Below, piece by piece: positions 1 through 9,138 of a stretch of 40,660 nt of DNA. The stretch is from an uncultured Lentisphaeria bacterium. Lineage in GTDB: Bacteria > Verrucomicrobiota > Lentisphaeria > Victivallales > Victivallaceae. A program made the position numbers and the translations under genes. Where the stretch lies: the NCBI GenBank assembly GCA_903831825.1, contig CAIKZE010000046.1, positions 1 through 40,660 of the forward strand. Direction: 5' to 3'. Each line of letters opens with the position of its first letter. Position 1 is the first letter of the stretch. Under the pieces are notes generated by a model. The model did not search any database, had not been told where the DNA came from, and saw only the letters and a list, made by a program, of their open reading frames with translations.

Positions 1-211
1 ACTCCGAGACTTTGGAGTGTCGTTGAACAGAGCGGTTTTCATTTTTAAACTTTTCTTTCCCGCAGTCGCGGGACCCGGCAAGCGGGGCATACTTTTCTCG
101 CTCCTTCACACTCCGAGTCATTGGAGTGTCGTTGAACAGAACCGTTTTTAACCACGGAGACACAGAGGCACAGAGAAAACCAGACTCCGAGTGTTTAAAG
201 TCCCGTTGAAC
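1..211. repeat. Three direct copies of a hairpin-bearing ~40-bp repeat
   Basis: Copies begin at 1, 110 and 184. Each starts ACTCCGAG and continues to GTTGAACA. In the first two copies ACTCC pairs with GGAGT across an 8-base loop, so the copies fold as small hairpins, followed by GTCGTTGAACAGA and a CGGTTTT or CCGTTTT tail. The third copy is degenerate (AAAGT replaces GGAGT). Spacing is irregular (109 and 74), so this is not a CRISPR array. Confidence 0.65.
58..73. repeat. REP-like hairpin TCCCGC-N4-GCGGGA (copy 1)
   Basis: A perfect 6-bp-arm hairpin with a 4-base loop (AGTC). The same arms occur at 9123-9138 and 29660-29675, which makes this a dispersed small repeat in the genome. Confidence 0.55.
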
Positions 212-790
212 ATACGCCATCCCATTATTCCCATACTTCTCATTATTCCCATTATTCCCATCGGCATTTGCCGACAGCATCAAGCATTTCCGAGAAGATA
301 GAGACATCCCCAGTATGGCGGTTTTGCCAAAACCGCCTTTCCTGCCAGTTTCGGCGAAACTGGCATACTTCCCCCGCTTTCAATTTTCATTTTTTTGCTT
401 TCAACTTTCGCACTTTAGAACTCCAGAACTTTAGAACTTCCCGTCACCTGTCCCTTTACATATAGTAAATTTGTCAATCAAAAACCGTGCAAAGGATTTA
501 AAATAAGGATGTTAAATCAAGTTTTATGCAAAATTAAACAGGGCTTGCCCGCCGTAGGCGTGGATGGACAGGATTAACGGGATTTTTTAACCACTAAACA
601 CGCGAAAAAGCACGAAACGGAAAGCATAAATTTATGCACAAAAATATATTAGAAAAAGGGTCGGATTTCGACGTGATCGGGTAAAAAGTCAAATGCATAC
701 TGAGTATTATGCCCGGCATACACTGCCTTATTTATGGAATAATGAACTCAAGAGGCAGGTTTTTAAGTTTGGGTACCTTCAAAAGCCTGC

Positions 791-819
791 TTGCATTTCG
801 TCTGGACTTGATACATATT
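791..819 (+). promoter_or_regulatory. Candidate promoter of the hsd operon
   Basis: TTGCAT at 791-796 and CATATT at 814-819 are separated by 17 bases, about 110 bases before the hsdM start. The same block (TGCTTGCATTT, then TCTG, then CATATT) recurs upstream of the RhuM gene at 22691-22718 with a 16-base spacer. The shared block is seen in the sequence; that it is a sigma-70 promoter is inference. Confidence 0.45.
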
Positions 820-928
820 AGAGGTTGATATTCGCCATTGGCCAGGCGGATTGGCTGGAGAGAATAAGACTCTCGAATGTCCGTGCCGATCACCTTGTAA
901 GATTGCTATATACAATTATGGAGTATTG

Positions 929-2404
929 ATGAACAAGAAAGAACTTGAAGACTATCTCTGGGGCGCGGCCAATATTCTGCGCGGAATGATTGACGCCGCC
1001 GACTTTAAACAATACATTTTCCCGTTATTATTTTTCAAACGCATCAGCGATGTATGGGATGAGGAATATCAAACCGCTCTTAAAGAAAGCGGGAACGACC
1101 TCGCTTATGCCCAGTTCCGCGAAAACCACCGGTTCCAGATTCCAAAAAATTGCCATTGGGATGACGTCCGCAAGAAAACCGTTGATGTCGGCGCGGCCCT
1201 GCAAAAAGCCATCAGCGGAATTGAAAAAGCCAATTTCGACATGCTCCATGACGTGTTCGGCGATGCGCAATGGACGAATAAACGCCGGATGAGCGATGAA
1301 AAGATGCTCGACCTGATTGAACATTTCAGCCGGATGAATTTAACCGTCAGCAATGTTCCCCATGACATCATGGGCGAAGGCTACGAATACCTGATTAAAA
1401 AGTTTGCCGACGACAGCGGCCATACCGCCGCCGAATTTTACACTAACCGCACCGTCGTAAAACTCATGACTCAGATTACCGATCCGCAACCCGGCGAAAG
1501 CATTTATGACCCTACTTGCGGCAGCGGCGGGATTCTGCTATCCAGCGCGCTGCATGTCAAAGAACAGGGCAAGGAATACCGTACCCTGAAACTTTACGGG
1601 CAGGAACTGAACCTGATCACCTCCGCCATTGCCCGAATCAATATGTTTATGCACAATGTCGATGAATTCCTGATTGTGCAGGGCGACACGCTGGAAAGCC
1701 CGCAGATACTCGAAGACGATGAGCTTAAAACGTTTGACGTAATCATGGCGAATCCGCCGTACAGTGTTAAACGCTGGAATCAGCAAAAGTGGATGAACGA
1801 CCCGTTCGGACGCAATATCTGGGGAACCCCGCCGCAGGGTTGCGCCGATTATGCGTTTCAACAGCATATCATGAAAAGCCTGAATCCTGAAACCGGCAGA
1901 AGCGTGGTGCTCTGGCCCCACGGCGTATTGTTCCGGGATTCCGAAAGCGACATTCGCAAACGCATGATTGAGGAAGATTGCGTTGACGCAGTGATCGGGA
2001 TGGGTAAAAACCTTTTCTATAATAGCAGTATGGAAAGCTGCCTGCTGGTATGCAGAATGCGGAAACCGAAAGCAAGACAAGGAAAAATTATTTTTATTGA
2101 CGCCAAAGAAGAATTGAGGATTGACCGTACCAATGCCTGGCTGGAACCGCACCATATAAAAAAGATCAGCGAGGCCTATTGGAAGTTTAAAGATGTCGCA
2201 GGCTTCGCCAAAATAATGAGCAATAAAGAGGTGCTGGCGAATAATGGCAACCTGAGTGTGCAGTTGTATGTCAAACAGGCGGAAGTCGCCAACGAACACA
2301 ATACTGAAAAGTTGATTGGTGATATTAAAACCGGACAAAAACAGATCAAAGCCTCGCTCGAAAAGTTATTCACTCAACTGAAAAATATAGGTATTGAAGT
2401 ATGA
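929..2404 (+). CDS. hsdM: Type I restriction-modification DNA methyltransferase subunit HsdM
   Basis: This is the methyltransferase subunit that adds N6-methyl groups to adenine in complex with HsdS. At the N-terminus is the helical HsdM_N region (LEDYLWGAANILRG, FKRISDVW). The AdoMet-binding motif DPTCGSGG starts near residue 194 and the catalytic NPPY at 275-278. The length (491 aa) is normal for the family. The frame is open back to 851, but I chose ATG 929 because GGAG (920-923) sits 5 nt before it and the protein then begins MNKKELEDYLWG as relatives do. The stop overlaps the hsdS start by 4 nt (ATGA), indicating translational coupling. Confidence 0.95.
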   Translation: MNKKELEDYLWGAANILRGMIDAADFKQYIFPLLFFKRISDVWDEEYQTALKESGNDLAYAQFRENHRFQIPKNCHWDDVRKKTVDVGAALQKAISGIEKANFDMLHDVFGDAQWTNKRRMSDEKMLDLIEHFSRMNLTVSNVPHDIMGEGYEYLIKKFADDSGHTAAEFYTNRTVVKLMTQITDPQPGESIYDPTCGSGGILLSSALHVKEQGKEYRTLKLYGQELNLITSAIARINMFMHNVDEFLIVQGDTLESPQILEDDELKTFDVIMANPPYSVKRWNQQKWMNDPFGRNIWGTPPQGCADYAFQQHIMKSLNPETGRSVVLWPHGVLFRDSESDIRKRMIEEDCVDAVIGMGKNLFYNSSMESCLLVCRMRKPKARQGKIIFIDAKEELRIDRTNAWLEPHHIKKISEAYWKFKDVAGFAKIMSNKEVLANNGNLSVQLYVKQAEVANEHNTEKLIGDIKTGQKQIKASLEKLFTQLKNIGIEV

Positions 2405-3585
2405 AGTTGAGAAAGGATAAATGGGATAACAGTAAACTTCGAAGTATTACGCATAGAATTACTAAAGGCACAACGCCTACTTCAATTGGTTGTAATTTTC
2501 ATGCCTCTGGCATTAACTTTATAAAAGCCGAGTCCTTAACAGAGAATGGCGAATTCGTTGTAGATAAATTTGCGTATATTGATGAAGAAACTAATAGTAA
2601 ATTGAAGCGTTCTATAATTGAAGAAAACGATATTCTTTTTTCAATCGCTGGTGTTATTGGCCGTGTCGCCATTGCGAATAATGAAATACTACCGGCAAAC
2701 ACAAATCAAGCGTTGTCGATTATTAAACCTAACCTTGATTATGTAATCCCAAATTATTTAAGGTTCTTTTTGATTTCTGATTTTTTTAAGAAACAAGTTC
2801 GAAATAAAACGGTTCAAACAGCACAAGCAAACATTAATCTTGAATCGCTTGGCAATTCTGACATTTTACTTCCGCCGCTTGAAGAACAAAAAACAATTGC
2901 CGCTCTCTTTCAATCCATCGAAACGACGATTGAGCAAGTGGATGGGCAGGAAAAAAATTTACTGAATTTAAAAAAACAGATGCTGCGTGAATTGTTTGGT
3001 GAAACGCAACAATTCGGCAATTATCTGCATAAAAGTGATTTTGAAAAAGTTAAATTTGAAAAGATCGCATTAAACATATCTGAACGAGTCGAACCGCAGA
3101 AAACGACACTGGATACTTATGTCGGATTAGAGCATTTAGACCCTGATAATCTTGTTATCGCCAGAACCGGAACCCCGGATGATGTAATCGGCACGAAATT
3201 AAAAATCTATAAAGGCGACATTATATTCGGGAAGCGTCGAGCCTATCAGCGCAAAGTTGCGGTTTCGTATTTTGACGGCATTGCCTCCGCCCACAGCATG
3301 ATATTAAGGGCCAATGAAAAGCATATTGAAAAGGAGTTCCTGCCCTTTTTTATGCAATCCGATGTATTTATGAACCGTGCCGTTCAAATTTCGGAAGGTT
3401 CGCTCTCGCCGACGATCAAATGGAAAACATTAGCCGCGCAAGAGTTTTATTTGCCCCAAAAAGAGAAACAGCAAGAATTGACCAAAGTATTTAAGCAGTT
3501 TGATATTACCAGAGAGCAGCTCAAGCAGCAAAAAATCACGCTGAAAAACTTGAAACAGAAACTATTAAGCGAGATATTAGGATAG
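2401..3585 (+). CDS. hsdS: Type I restriction-modification specificity subunit HsdS
   Basis: This subunit recognises the split DNA target of the type I complex. The 394-residue protein has the expected two-part layout: target recognition domain 1 (about 1-155), a conserved helical spacer beginning LPPLEEQKTIAALFQSI (about 158-200), target recognition domain 2 (about 210-345), and a second helical repeat (LPQKEKQQELTKVFKQF to the end). The two helical segments resemble each other as usual, and no truncation or internal inverted repeat was noticed. It overlaps hsdM by 4 nt and is followed 5 nt later by the dinD-like gene. The recognition sequence cannot be read from the protein. Confidence 0.93.
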   Translation: MKLRKDKWDNSKLRSITHRITKGTTPTSIGCNFHASGINFIKAESLTENGEFVVDKFAYIDEETNSKLKRSIIEENDILFSIAGVIGRVAIANNEILPANTNQALSIIKPNLDYVIPNYLRFFLISDFFKKQVRNKTVQTAQANINLESLGNSDILLPPLEEQKTIAALFQSIETTIEQVDGQEKNLLNLKKQMLRELFGETQQFGNYLHKSDFEKVKFEKIALNISERVEPQKTTLDTYVGLEHLDPDNLVIARTGTPDDVIGTKLKIYKGDIIFGKRRAYQRKVAVSYFDGIASAHSMILRANEKHIEKEFLPFFMQSDVFMNRAVQISEGSLSPTIKWKTLAAQEFYLPQKEKQQELTKVFKQFDITREQLKQQKITLKNLKQKLLSEILG

Positions 3586-3590
3586 TAAAT

Positions 3591-4433
3591 ATGAAAAAAG
3601 AACTTATTATTGAACTATTTGAGAAATTTGAAGGGGCCTGTTACCTTGCCAACAATCTGGAATGCTGGAGCGCCAGAGAATTGCAGGAGATATTAGGCTA
3701 TGCCGAATGGCGGAATTTTCTTAAAGTAATAGACAAGGCAAAGACGGCTTGTGAAAATGCCGATGTCAAGGTGTCAGATCATTTTGTTGATGTCAACAAA
3801 ATGATCGAGATTGGTAAAGGCGGTCAGCGTGAAGTGGATGACATGGCCTTAACCCGTTATGCCTGCTATCTGATCGCACAAAATGGCGACTCGGTCAAGA
3901 GTGAAATTTCCTTTGCGCAGACCTATTTTGCGGTTCAGACCCGGAAGCAGGAAATAATAGAACAGCGGATTTTAGATATGGACCGGGTAATCGCCCGCGA
4001 TAAGTTAACGAAATCCGAAAAGAAACTATCAGGCATAATTTATGAGCGCGGCGTTGATGAAATGGGTTTTGCCCTTATCCGCTCAAAAGGAGATCATGCG
4101 TTATTCGGCGGTTTCTCCACCAGCGCCATGAAGCACAAACTGATGATTCCCGATGGCAGGCCATTGGCAGATTTTTTACCTACGCTCACCATCAAAGCCA
4201 AAGATTTTGCGGCCGAACTTACCAGCCATAATGTCATAGAAAAAGATTTATCCGGCACTAACAAGATATCCGACGAACATGTGGAAAACAATCGGGCGGT
4301 TCGCAAAATGCTGATTGAGCGGGGAGTAAAACCGGAAGCGCTGCCGCCGGCGGAAGACGTCAAAAAGATTCAGCGTAAATTAGACGGAGATGAAAGAAAA
4401 TTGCTCAAAGATATAAAGAAGAAAAAGGATTAG
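3591..4433 (+). CDS. dinD: DinD-like DNA-damage-inducible protein D
   Basis: The 280-residue protein matches the DinD family in length and in its N-terminal block (NLECWSARELQEILGYAEW, RYACYLIAQNGD). That block resembles the Bro-N/KilA-type N-terminal regions of phage and accessory proteins. E. coli DinD is SOS-induced and reported to inhibit RecA filaments; the role of the copies inside restriction operons is unknown. The C-terminal half is charged and ends in lysine-rich KKKKD. It is packed between hsdS (5 nt gap) and hsdR (4 nt gap), so it is co-transcribed with the restriction system. No LexA box was recognised. Confidence 0.88.
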   Translation: MKKELIIELFEKFEGACYLANNLECWSARELQEILGYAEWRNFLKVIDKAKTACENADVKVSDHFVDVNKMIEIGKGGQREVDDMALTRYACYLIAQNGDSVKSEISFAQTYFAVQTRKQEIIEQRILDMDRVIARDKLTKSEKKLSGIIYERGVDEMGFALIRSKGDHALFGGFSTSAMKHKLMIPDGRPLADFLPTLTIKAKDFAAELTSHNVIEKDLSGTNKISDEHVENNRAVRKMLIERGVKPEALPPAEDVKKIQRKLDGDERKLLKDIKKKKD

Positions 4434-4437
4434 CAAT

Positions 4438-7416
4438 ATGGCATTCAATGAGCTTAACAGCGTGGAATATTTCATTATTCACCAGCTTACCGGGATTAAT
4501 CTGAACCAGGTTCAGCATGGGATGGTCAAGGAAGAAGCCGCGCCTTATGTCAATAATGCCAAATGGAAATATGTTCAGCCGGAATTGCTGCCGCGCGAGA
4601 TAACCGATGTTTTTCTGGAAAAGGAATTAAAAGAGTCATTAATTCGCCTGAACCCGGCAATCGCCGCCAATCCCGAACGCGCCGAAGAGGTCATTCACAA
4701 ACTGCGCGCCATTCTGATTACCGTCGGAAATGTCGGGCTGGTGCGCGCAAATGAAGAATTTGCCAAATGGCTGCGCGGAGAAATCTCGATGCCGATTGGC
4801 AATGACAATGAGCATGTAAATATCCGCCTGATAGATTTTGAGTGCATAAACAACAATACTTTTCTGCTGACGAATCAGTTCAAAATACGCGTCCGGGAAA
4901 CTAAAATACCCGATATCGTAATGTTTGTAAACGGCATTCCGCTGGTCGTGGGTGAAGTGAAAACTCCGGTGCGTCCGGCGGTTACCTGGTTTGACGGTGC
5001 GCACGATATTCATGTGATTTACGAAAACGCCGCGCCGCAACTGTTTGTGCCGAATGTGTTCTCTTTTGCTTCCGAAGGGAAAGAACTGTATATCGGCGGA
5101 GTAAGAACCCCGCTGGAATTCTGGTCGCCATGGCGGCTGGAGGATGAAAAAGATGAACTGCATCATTTTGCCGGTTTGCAGGATGTCGCCCGGCAGGTAA
5201 CTCATTTGCTGAAGCCTTCCACGCTGCTGGACATCTTGCAATACTTCACGATTTACGCCACCAGCAGCAAAAAGAAAAAGATAAAAGTGGTCTGCCGTTA
5301 CCAGCAGTACGAAGGCGCCAATGCCATTGTCGAGCGGGTAAAGGAAGGCAAAATCAAGAAAGGCCTAATCTGGCATTTTCAGGGCTCGGGCAAATCGCTG
5401 CTGATGCTGTTTGCCGCACAAAAAATGCGCAAGCAGGAGGAATTAGGTAGTCCCACGGTACTGATTGTGGTTGACCGGGTGGACCTGGACACGCAGATAA
5501 CCGCGACTTTCAATACCGCCGAAGTGCCGAATATGGTAACCACCGACAATATCAAAGAACTGCATGATCTGCTGGAAAGAGACTCCCGGAAAATCATCAT
5601 TACCATGATTCATAAATTTAAAGAGGCGTATCCCGATATGAACAAGCGGGAAAATATCATCGTGATGGTGGACGAAGCGCACCGGACGCAGGAAGGCGAC
5701 CTGGGCCGCAAAATGAGAAACGCACTACCTAACGCCTTTCTTTTCGGCTTGACCGGAACGCCGATCAACCGTGCTGACAAAAATACGTTCTGGGCATTCG
5801 GGGCCGAAGAAGATTCGAACGGTTACATGAGCCGTTACACTTTTCAGGACAGCATTCGCGACAACGCCACGCTGCCGCTGCACTTTGAACCGCGCCTGCC
5901 GGACTATCACATAGACAAAGATAGCCTGGATGTCGCATTCAAAGAATTGGCGAACGACCTGAGCGAAGACGACCGCAACAAACTGAGCCAGAAAGCCGCG
6001 AAAATGGCGGTATTTTTAAAATCTCCGGAACGGGTGCGCACCATCGTTCAGGATATAGCGGAGCATTTTCAAAAGCATGTGGAACCGGAAGTGTTCAAGG
6101 CAATGATCGTAACCCCCGACCGCTATGCCTGCATCCAGTACAAAGCGGAACTGGATAAATTGCGTTCCCCTGAATCCAGCATTGTTGTCATCAGCACCTC
6201 CGTCAATGATAATTCGGAAGTAAAACAGAACTTCGGCATGGACCGGGACCAGCAGGAAAAGGTGATTGAAAAGTTCAATGATCCGGATTCGCCGCTGAAA
6301 TTCCTGATTGTTACCGCGAAACTGCTAACCGGTTTTGATTCGCCGATTCTACAGACGATGTATCTGGATAAATCGCTTAAAGACCATACGCTGCTGCAAG
6401 CGATCTGCCGTACAAACCGGCTCTTTCCGAATAAAACCTTTGGCCGGATAGTTGATTACTTCGGGGTTTTTGACGACACGGCCAGCGCGCTGGCATTCGA
6501 TGAAGAATCGGTCAAGAAAGTTATCACCAACTTGCAGGAATTGCGCGACAAACTGCCGGAACAAGTAACGCTTTGCCTGTCGCATTTTTCGGGCGTGGAT
6601 AGAACCGTTGAAGGTTTTGAAGGCTTGCAGGCCGCGCAGGATCGCATCAACTCGAACGATAAACGCGATGCTTTTGCCAAAGATTTCAGTTTATTGTCGA
6701 AGTTGTGGGAAGCACTTTCCCCGGATGACGTACTGAGAAATTATCAAAGAGATTATAAATGGCTTTCACAGGTTTATACCTCAGTCAAACCGGGGGCCGA
6801 CGATAACGGCAGATTATTATGGCATGCTTTAGGCGCGCAAACGACGGCGCTTATTCATGAACATATCCATGTTACAGGCATCAATCACGATATGGAAGAA
6901 GTGATTTTAGATGCTGACGTAATCGATAACCTGATGAATAAGAAGGATCCGAAACAGGCGGAAAAAGTTTTGAAAATCCTTGTAAGTAGACTTGGCAAAC
7001 ATGGCGGCAATCCGATTTTCAGGAAGTTAAGCGAAAGGCTTGAAGCATTGAGAGACAAGGCCGAAAAAGGTTTGATTAACTCCATTGAATTCATTAAAGA
7101 ACTTTGCCAGATAGCGAAAGAGACACTACAGGCGGAAAAACAAACCGTTACGCCGGAAGAACAAAAAAGCGCGAAAACCGCCTTGACCGAATTGTTTCTT
7201 GAACTGAAAACGGACACCACGCCGGCCATTGTCGAGCGGATAGTCAATGATATTGATGAAATTGTTCGTCTGGTCCGCTTTGACGGCTGGCAAAATACGA
7301 TTCCCGGCGAAAGAGAAGTTCAAAAATCTTTACGCAAGACATTGTTGAAATATCAGTTGCATAAGGATGAAGAACTTTTCAATAAGTCGTATGAATATAT
7401 CAAGGAATATTATTAA
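4438..7416 (+). CDS. hsdR: Type I restriction endonuclease subunit HsdR
   Basis: This is the motor and nuclease subunit, which translocates DNA using ATP and cuts at a distance. The nuclease core is visible as D159 (PDIVMF) with E173 and K175 (GEVKTP), a PD-(D/E)xK signature. Superfamily 2 helicase motifs follow: Walker A GSGKS with K319, DEAH at 412-415, a TGTP motif shortly after, and a later QAICRTNR motif VI. The length of 992 aa is typical. The C-terminal third is helical and presumably contacts HsdM. All catalytic residues I looked for are present, so the system appears intact. It is the last gene of the tightly packed operon; no hairpin terminator is evident after it. Confidence 0.95.
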   Translation: MAFNELNSVEYFIIHQLTGINLNQVQHGMVKEEAAPYVNNAKWKYVQPELLPREITDVFLEKELKESLIRLNPAIAANPERAEEVIHKLRAILITVGNVGLVRANEEFAKWLRGEISMPIGNDNEHVNIRLIDFECINNNTFLLTNQFKIRVRETKIPDIVMFVNGIPLVVGEVKTPVRPAVTWFDGAHDIHVIYENAAPQLFVPNVFSFASEGKELYIGGVRTPLEFWSPWRLEDEKDELHHFAGLQDVARQVTHLLKPSTLLDILQYFTIYATSSKKKKIKVVCRYQQYEGANAIVERVKEGKIKKGLIWHFQGSGKSLLMLFAAQKMRKQEELGSPTVLIVVDRVDLDTQITATFNTAEVPNMVTTDNIKELHDLLERDSRKIIITMIHKFKEAYPDMNKRENIIVMVDEAHRTQEGDLGRKMRNALPNAFLFGLTGTPINRADKNTFWAFGAEEDSNGYMSRYTFQDSIRDNATLPLHFEPRLPDYHIDKDSLDVAFKELANDLSEDDRNKLSQKAAKMAVFLKSPERVRTIVQDIAEHFQKHVEPEVFKAMIVTPDRYACIQYKAELDKLRSPESSIVVISTSVNDNSEVKQNFGMDRDQQEKVIEKFNDPDSPLKFLIVTAKLLTGFDSPILQTMYLDKSLKDHTLLQAICRTNRLFPNKTFGRIVDYFGVFDDTASALAFDEESVKKVITNLQELRDKLPEQVTLCLSHFSGVDRTVEGFEGLQAAQDRINSNDKRDAFAKDFSLLSKLWEALSPDDVLRNYQRDYKWLSQVYTSVKPGADDNGRLLWHALGAQTTALIHEHIHVTGINHDMEEVILDADVIDNLMNKKDPKQAEKVLKILVSRLGKHGGNPIFRKLSERLEALRDKAEKGLINSIEFIKELCQIAKETLQAEKQTVTPEEQKSAKTALTELFLELKTDTTPAIVERIVNDIDEIVRLVRFDGWQNTIPGEREVQKSLRKTLLKYQLHKDEELFNKSYEYIKEYY

Positions 7417-7617
7417 TCCGTACTTAGCCTGTTTTGTACTATCGGGATCGTACTTTAGCTTTTGTGTTTTGAATTTATATTATAGCTGAGATAAATGGTT
7501 TTGAGGGCCTTGGGACTGGTAAGAAGTGAAGTTATCTGCAAGACATAAGGAAAAGCGGAATGGAAGATTTTGAACAGATAATCCGGCTTGTGATTAAGAT
7601 AAAGAGGTAATGAAAAA

Positions 7618-8442
7618 ATGAAAAACCAGAAAATTGATGTTCAAGGTAAAGAGATAACAATTATAACCAGAGAACAGAAAGACTACATTTCTTTGACAGA
7701 TATTGCCAAATACAAAAACATTGATGCTCCCGCTGATATTGTAAAAAACTGGATGCGAAGCCGGAGCACGATTGATTTTCTCGGGTTATGGGAAAGATTA
7801 AATAACCCAAATTTTAAACTGGTCGAATTCGACCAGTTTAGAAATGAAGCCGGGGCTAATTACTTTGTCTTATCCCCGCTGAAATGGATTGAAACCACTA
7901 ATGCTATCGGCATTATTTCCAGATCCGGCAAAAACGGTGGGACTTTTGCTCACAAAGATATTGCTTTTGAATTTGCCTCCTGGGTTTCGTCAGAATTCAA
8001 ACTGTATCTTATTAAAGAATTTCAGCGGCTTAAAGATGAAGAGAACAACCGTCTCAGACTGGACTGGACTCTGCAGCGGACTATCTCTAAAATAAATTAC
8101 CTTATTCATACCGACGCCATAAAAGCGAATCTTATTCCTCCTGAATTATCGAAAAAACAAACTCAGTTAATCTATGCCAGTGAAGCCGATATTCTCAATA
8201 TGGCGATGTTCGGCATGACCGCCAAAGAATGGCGTGACCGCAATCCCGGCAAAGACGGAAATATCCGGGACACGGCAACGCTGGAACAACTGGTGGTTCT
8301 GTCCAATCTGGAAAGTATTAATTCGGTTTTAATACATCAAGCGGTTCCGCCAGGTGAACGTTTGACCCATTTGAACCAAATAGCCATTACGCAGATGAAA
8401 TCGCTGTTGGAGAATAGAAATATCAAGCGGTTGAAGCAATAA
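7618..8442 (+). CDS. KilA-N domain protein
   Basis: The KilA-N DNA-binding region covers about residues 10-130 (YISLTDIAKYKN, NPNFKLVEFDQFRNEAG, SGKNGGTFAHKDIAFEFA), followed by a C-terminal half of roughly 140 residues typical of chromosomal KilA-N proteins (QTQLIYASEADILNMAMFG, AKEWRDRNPG). Such genes come from phages and accompany restriction loci as accessory genes of unknown function. It lies 201 nt after hsdR in the same direction, preceded by AGAGG and a 16-codon mini-frame at 7560-7610 that ends just before the ATG. A 26-bp perfect palindrome lies inside the coding sequence at 7815-7840. The family call is firm; the cellular role is not known. Confidence 0.88.
   Translation: MKNQKIDVQGKEITIITREQKDYISLTDIAKYKNIDAPADIVKNWMRSRSTIDFLGLWERLNNPNFKLVEFDQFRNEAGANYFVLSPLKWIETTNAIGIISRSGKNGGTFAHKDIAFEFASWVSSEFKLYLIKEFQRLKDEENNRLRLDWTLQRTISKINYLIHTDAIKANLIPPELSKKQTQLIYASEADILNMAMFGMTAKEWRDRNPGKDGNIRDTATLEQLVVLSNLESINSVLIHQAVPPGERLTHLNQIAITQMKSLLENRNIKRLKQ
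7815..7840. repeat. 26-bp perfect palindrome inside the KilA-N gene
   Basis: TAAACTGGTCGAA is followed directly by its reverse complement with no spacer. It encodes the conserved KLVEFDQFR segment of the KilA-N domain. The symmetry is exact over 13 bp per arm. Confidence 0.9.
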
Positions 8443-8616
8443 TATGAATAACCCAGCGAAAGAAATCAAAGCAAGCAGATTATCGTTACGCTGTCACGAT
8501 AATTGGTTGAGCAATCTTGATGCAGGCGGCATCAAACGTTTATAGCACCAACGGGCGCGGATTGTTCGACCCCGACGAGGTCGCAGGTATATTGGATGAT
8601 TGTTTCTATAAACGTG

Positions 8617-8633
8617 TTATCCCGTCGGGATAA
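8617..8633. repeat. 17-bp palindrome TTATCCCG-T-CGGGATAA
   Basis: The arms are exact 8-bp reverse complements around a single central base. There is no T-run after it, so a terminator reading is weak. Confidence 0.7.
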
Positions 8634-8685
8634 TAAAACCATTGGAGCAGAAACCTCCGCCTGAACCAGGATTGAAAAGAGGTTG

Positions 8686-8710
8686 AGTCCGTGACAAATT
8701 GTCACGGACT
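8686..8710. repeat. 25-bp palindrome with 12-bp arms
   Basis: AGTCCGTGACAA is followed by one base (A, 8698) and its exact reverse complement. It lies about 245 bp after the KilA-N gene. With no poly-T it is more likely a protein binding site or repeat element than a terminator. Confidence 0.8.
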
Positions 8711-9000
8711 TAGGTTAGAAAGTTTCAGACGGCAATACCTGGAATATCGGGTTCGCTCTTTAGTTTTGGCGCTTTCGTTGCTTGAATACCGGAACAATAT
8801 GCCGCTCCGCTGGAGCTGAAAATTATTTTATGGTTTTAATGCTATTAATATTCCGCACCGCTGTCGCTACGGCATTTCCAATAAATTCATTATTACCTTG
8901 AAGACAGACCTTTCGGCATTGCCTGGTATAAATTCCGGAATCCGCTGTTGACTAATTGCAGAATCGCGATAATTTTCATTTGGAACAAATGAGACTTGGA

Positions 9001-9028
9001 GAATTCAGTAGTCAGAATTCAGTAGTCA
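9001..9028. repeat. Tandem duplication of GAATTCAGTAGTCA
   Basis: Two exact 14-bp units lie side by side, followed by a third start (GAATA). This is a spacer-type repeat with no coding role visible. Confidence 0.8.
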
Positions 9029-9122
9029 GAATAAAACGGTATTACGGCATGACAGTTTAACGGTATTACAGTCAAACCGTAAAACCGTGAAGCCGTTAAA
9101 CCGGCAAATGATTTCTTTGTGT

Positions 9123-9138
9123 TCCCGCGCCTGCGGGA
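9123..9138. repeat. REP-like hairpin TCCCGC-N4-GCGGGA (copy 2)
   Basis: Same arms as at 58-73 and 29660-29675, with loop GCCT. It lies at the very start of the longest frame of the debranching gene, which argues that the codons around 9119 are not the true gene start. Confidence 0.55.

Larger units (their letters stand above)
1..928. other. Gene-poor leader region upstream of the restriction operon
   Basis: I see no credible gene here. The stretch holds hairpin-type direct repeats (first ~215 bases), a short cluster of repeated ATTATTCCC words (about 224-260), spacer-like text resembling dispersed intergenic repeats of PVC and gamma-proteobacterial genomes (cacagaggcacagag near 167), and a likely promoter near 791-819. 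The only sizeable open frame, 268-465, runs through repeats and has no recognisable ribosome binding site or protein-like composition. Confidence 0.6.

Noticed and set aside
1-211. Possible CRISPR array
   Set aside because: Only three units, unequal spacing, diverging repeats and no cas genes.
268-465. 65-codon frame in the left repeats
   Set aside because: Composition follows spacer repeats; no ribosome site and no protein-like pattern.
1538-2338. 266-codon minus-strand frame opposite hsdM
   Set aside because: It is antisense to conserved HsdM motifs and no domain is recognisable.
8444-8545. 33-codon gene touching the KilA-N stop
   Set aside because: Too short, no recognisable motif and unclear conservation; mentioned only as a possible remnant.
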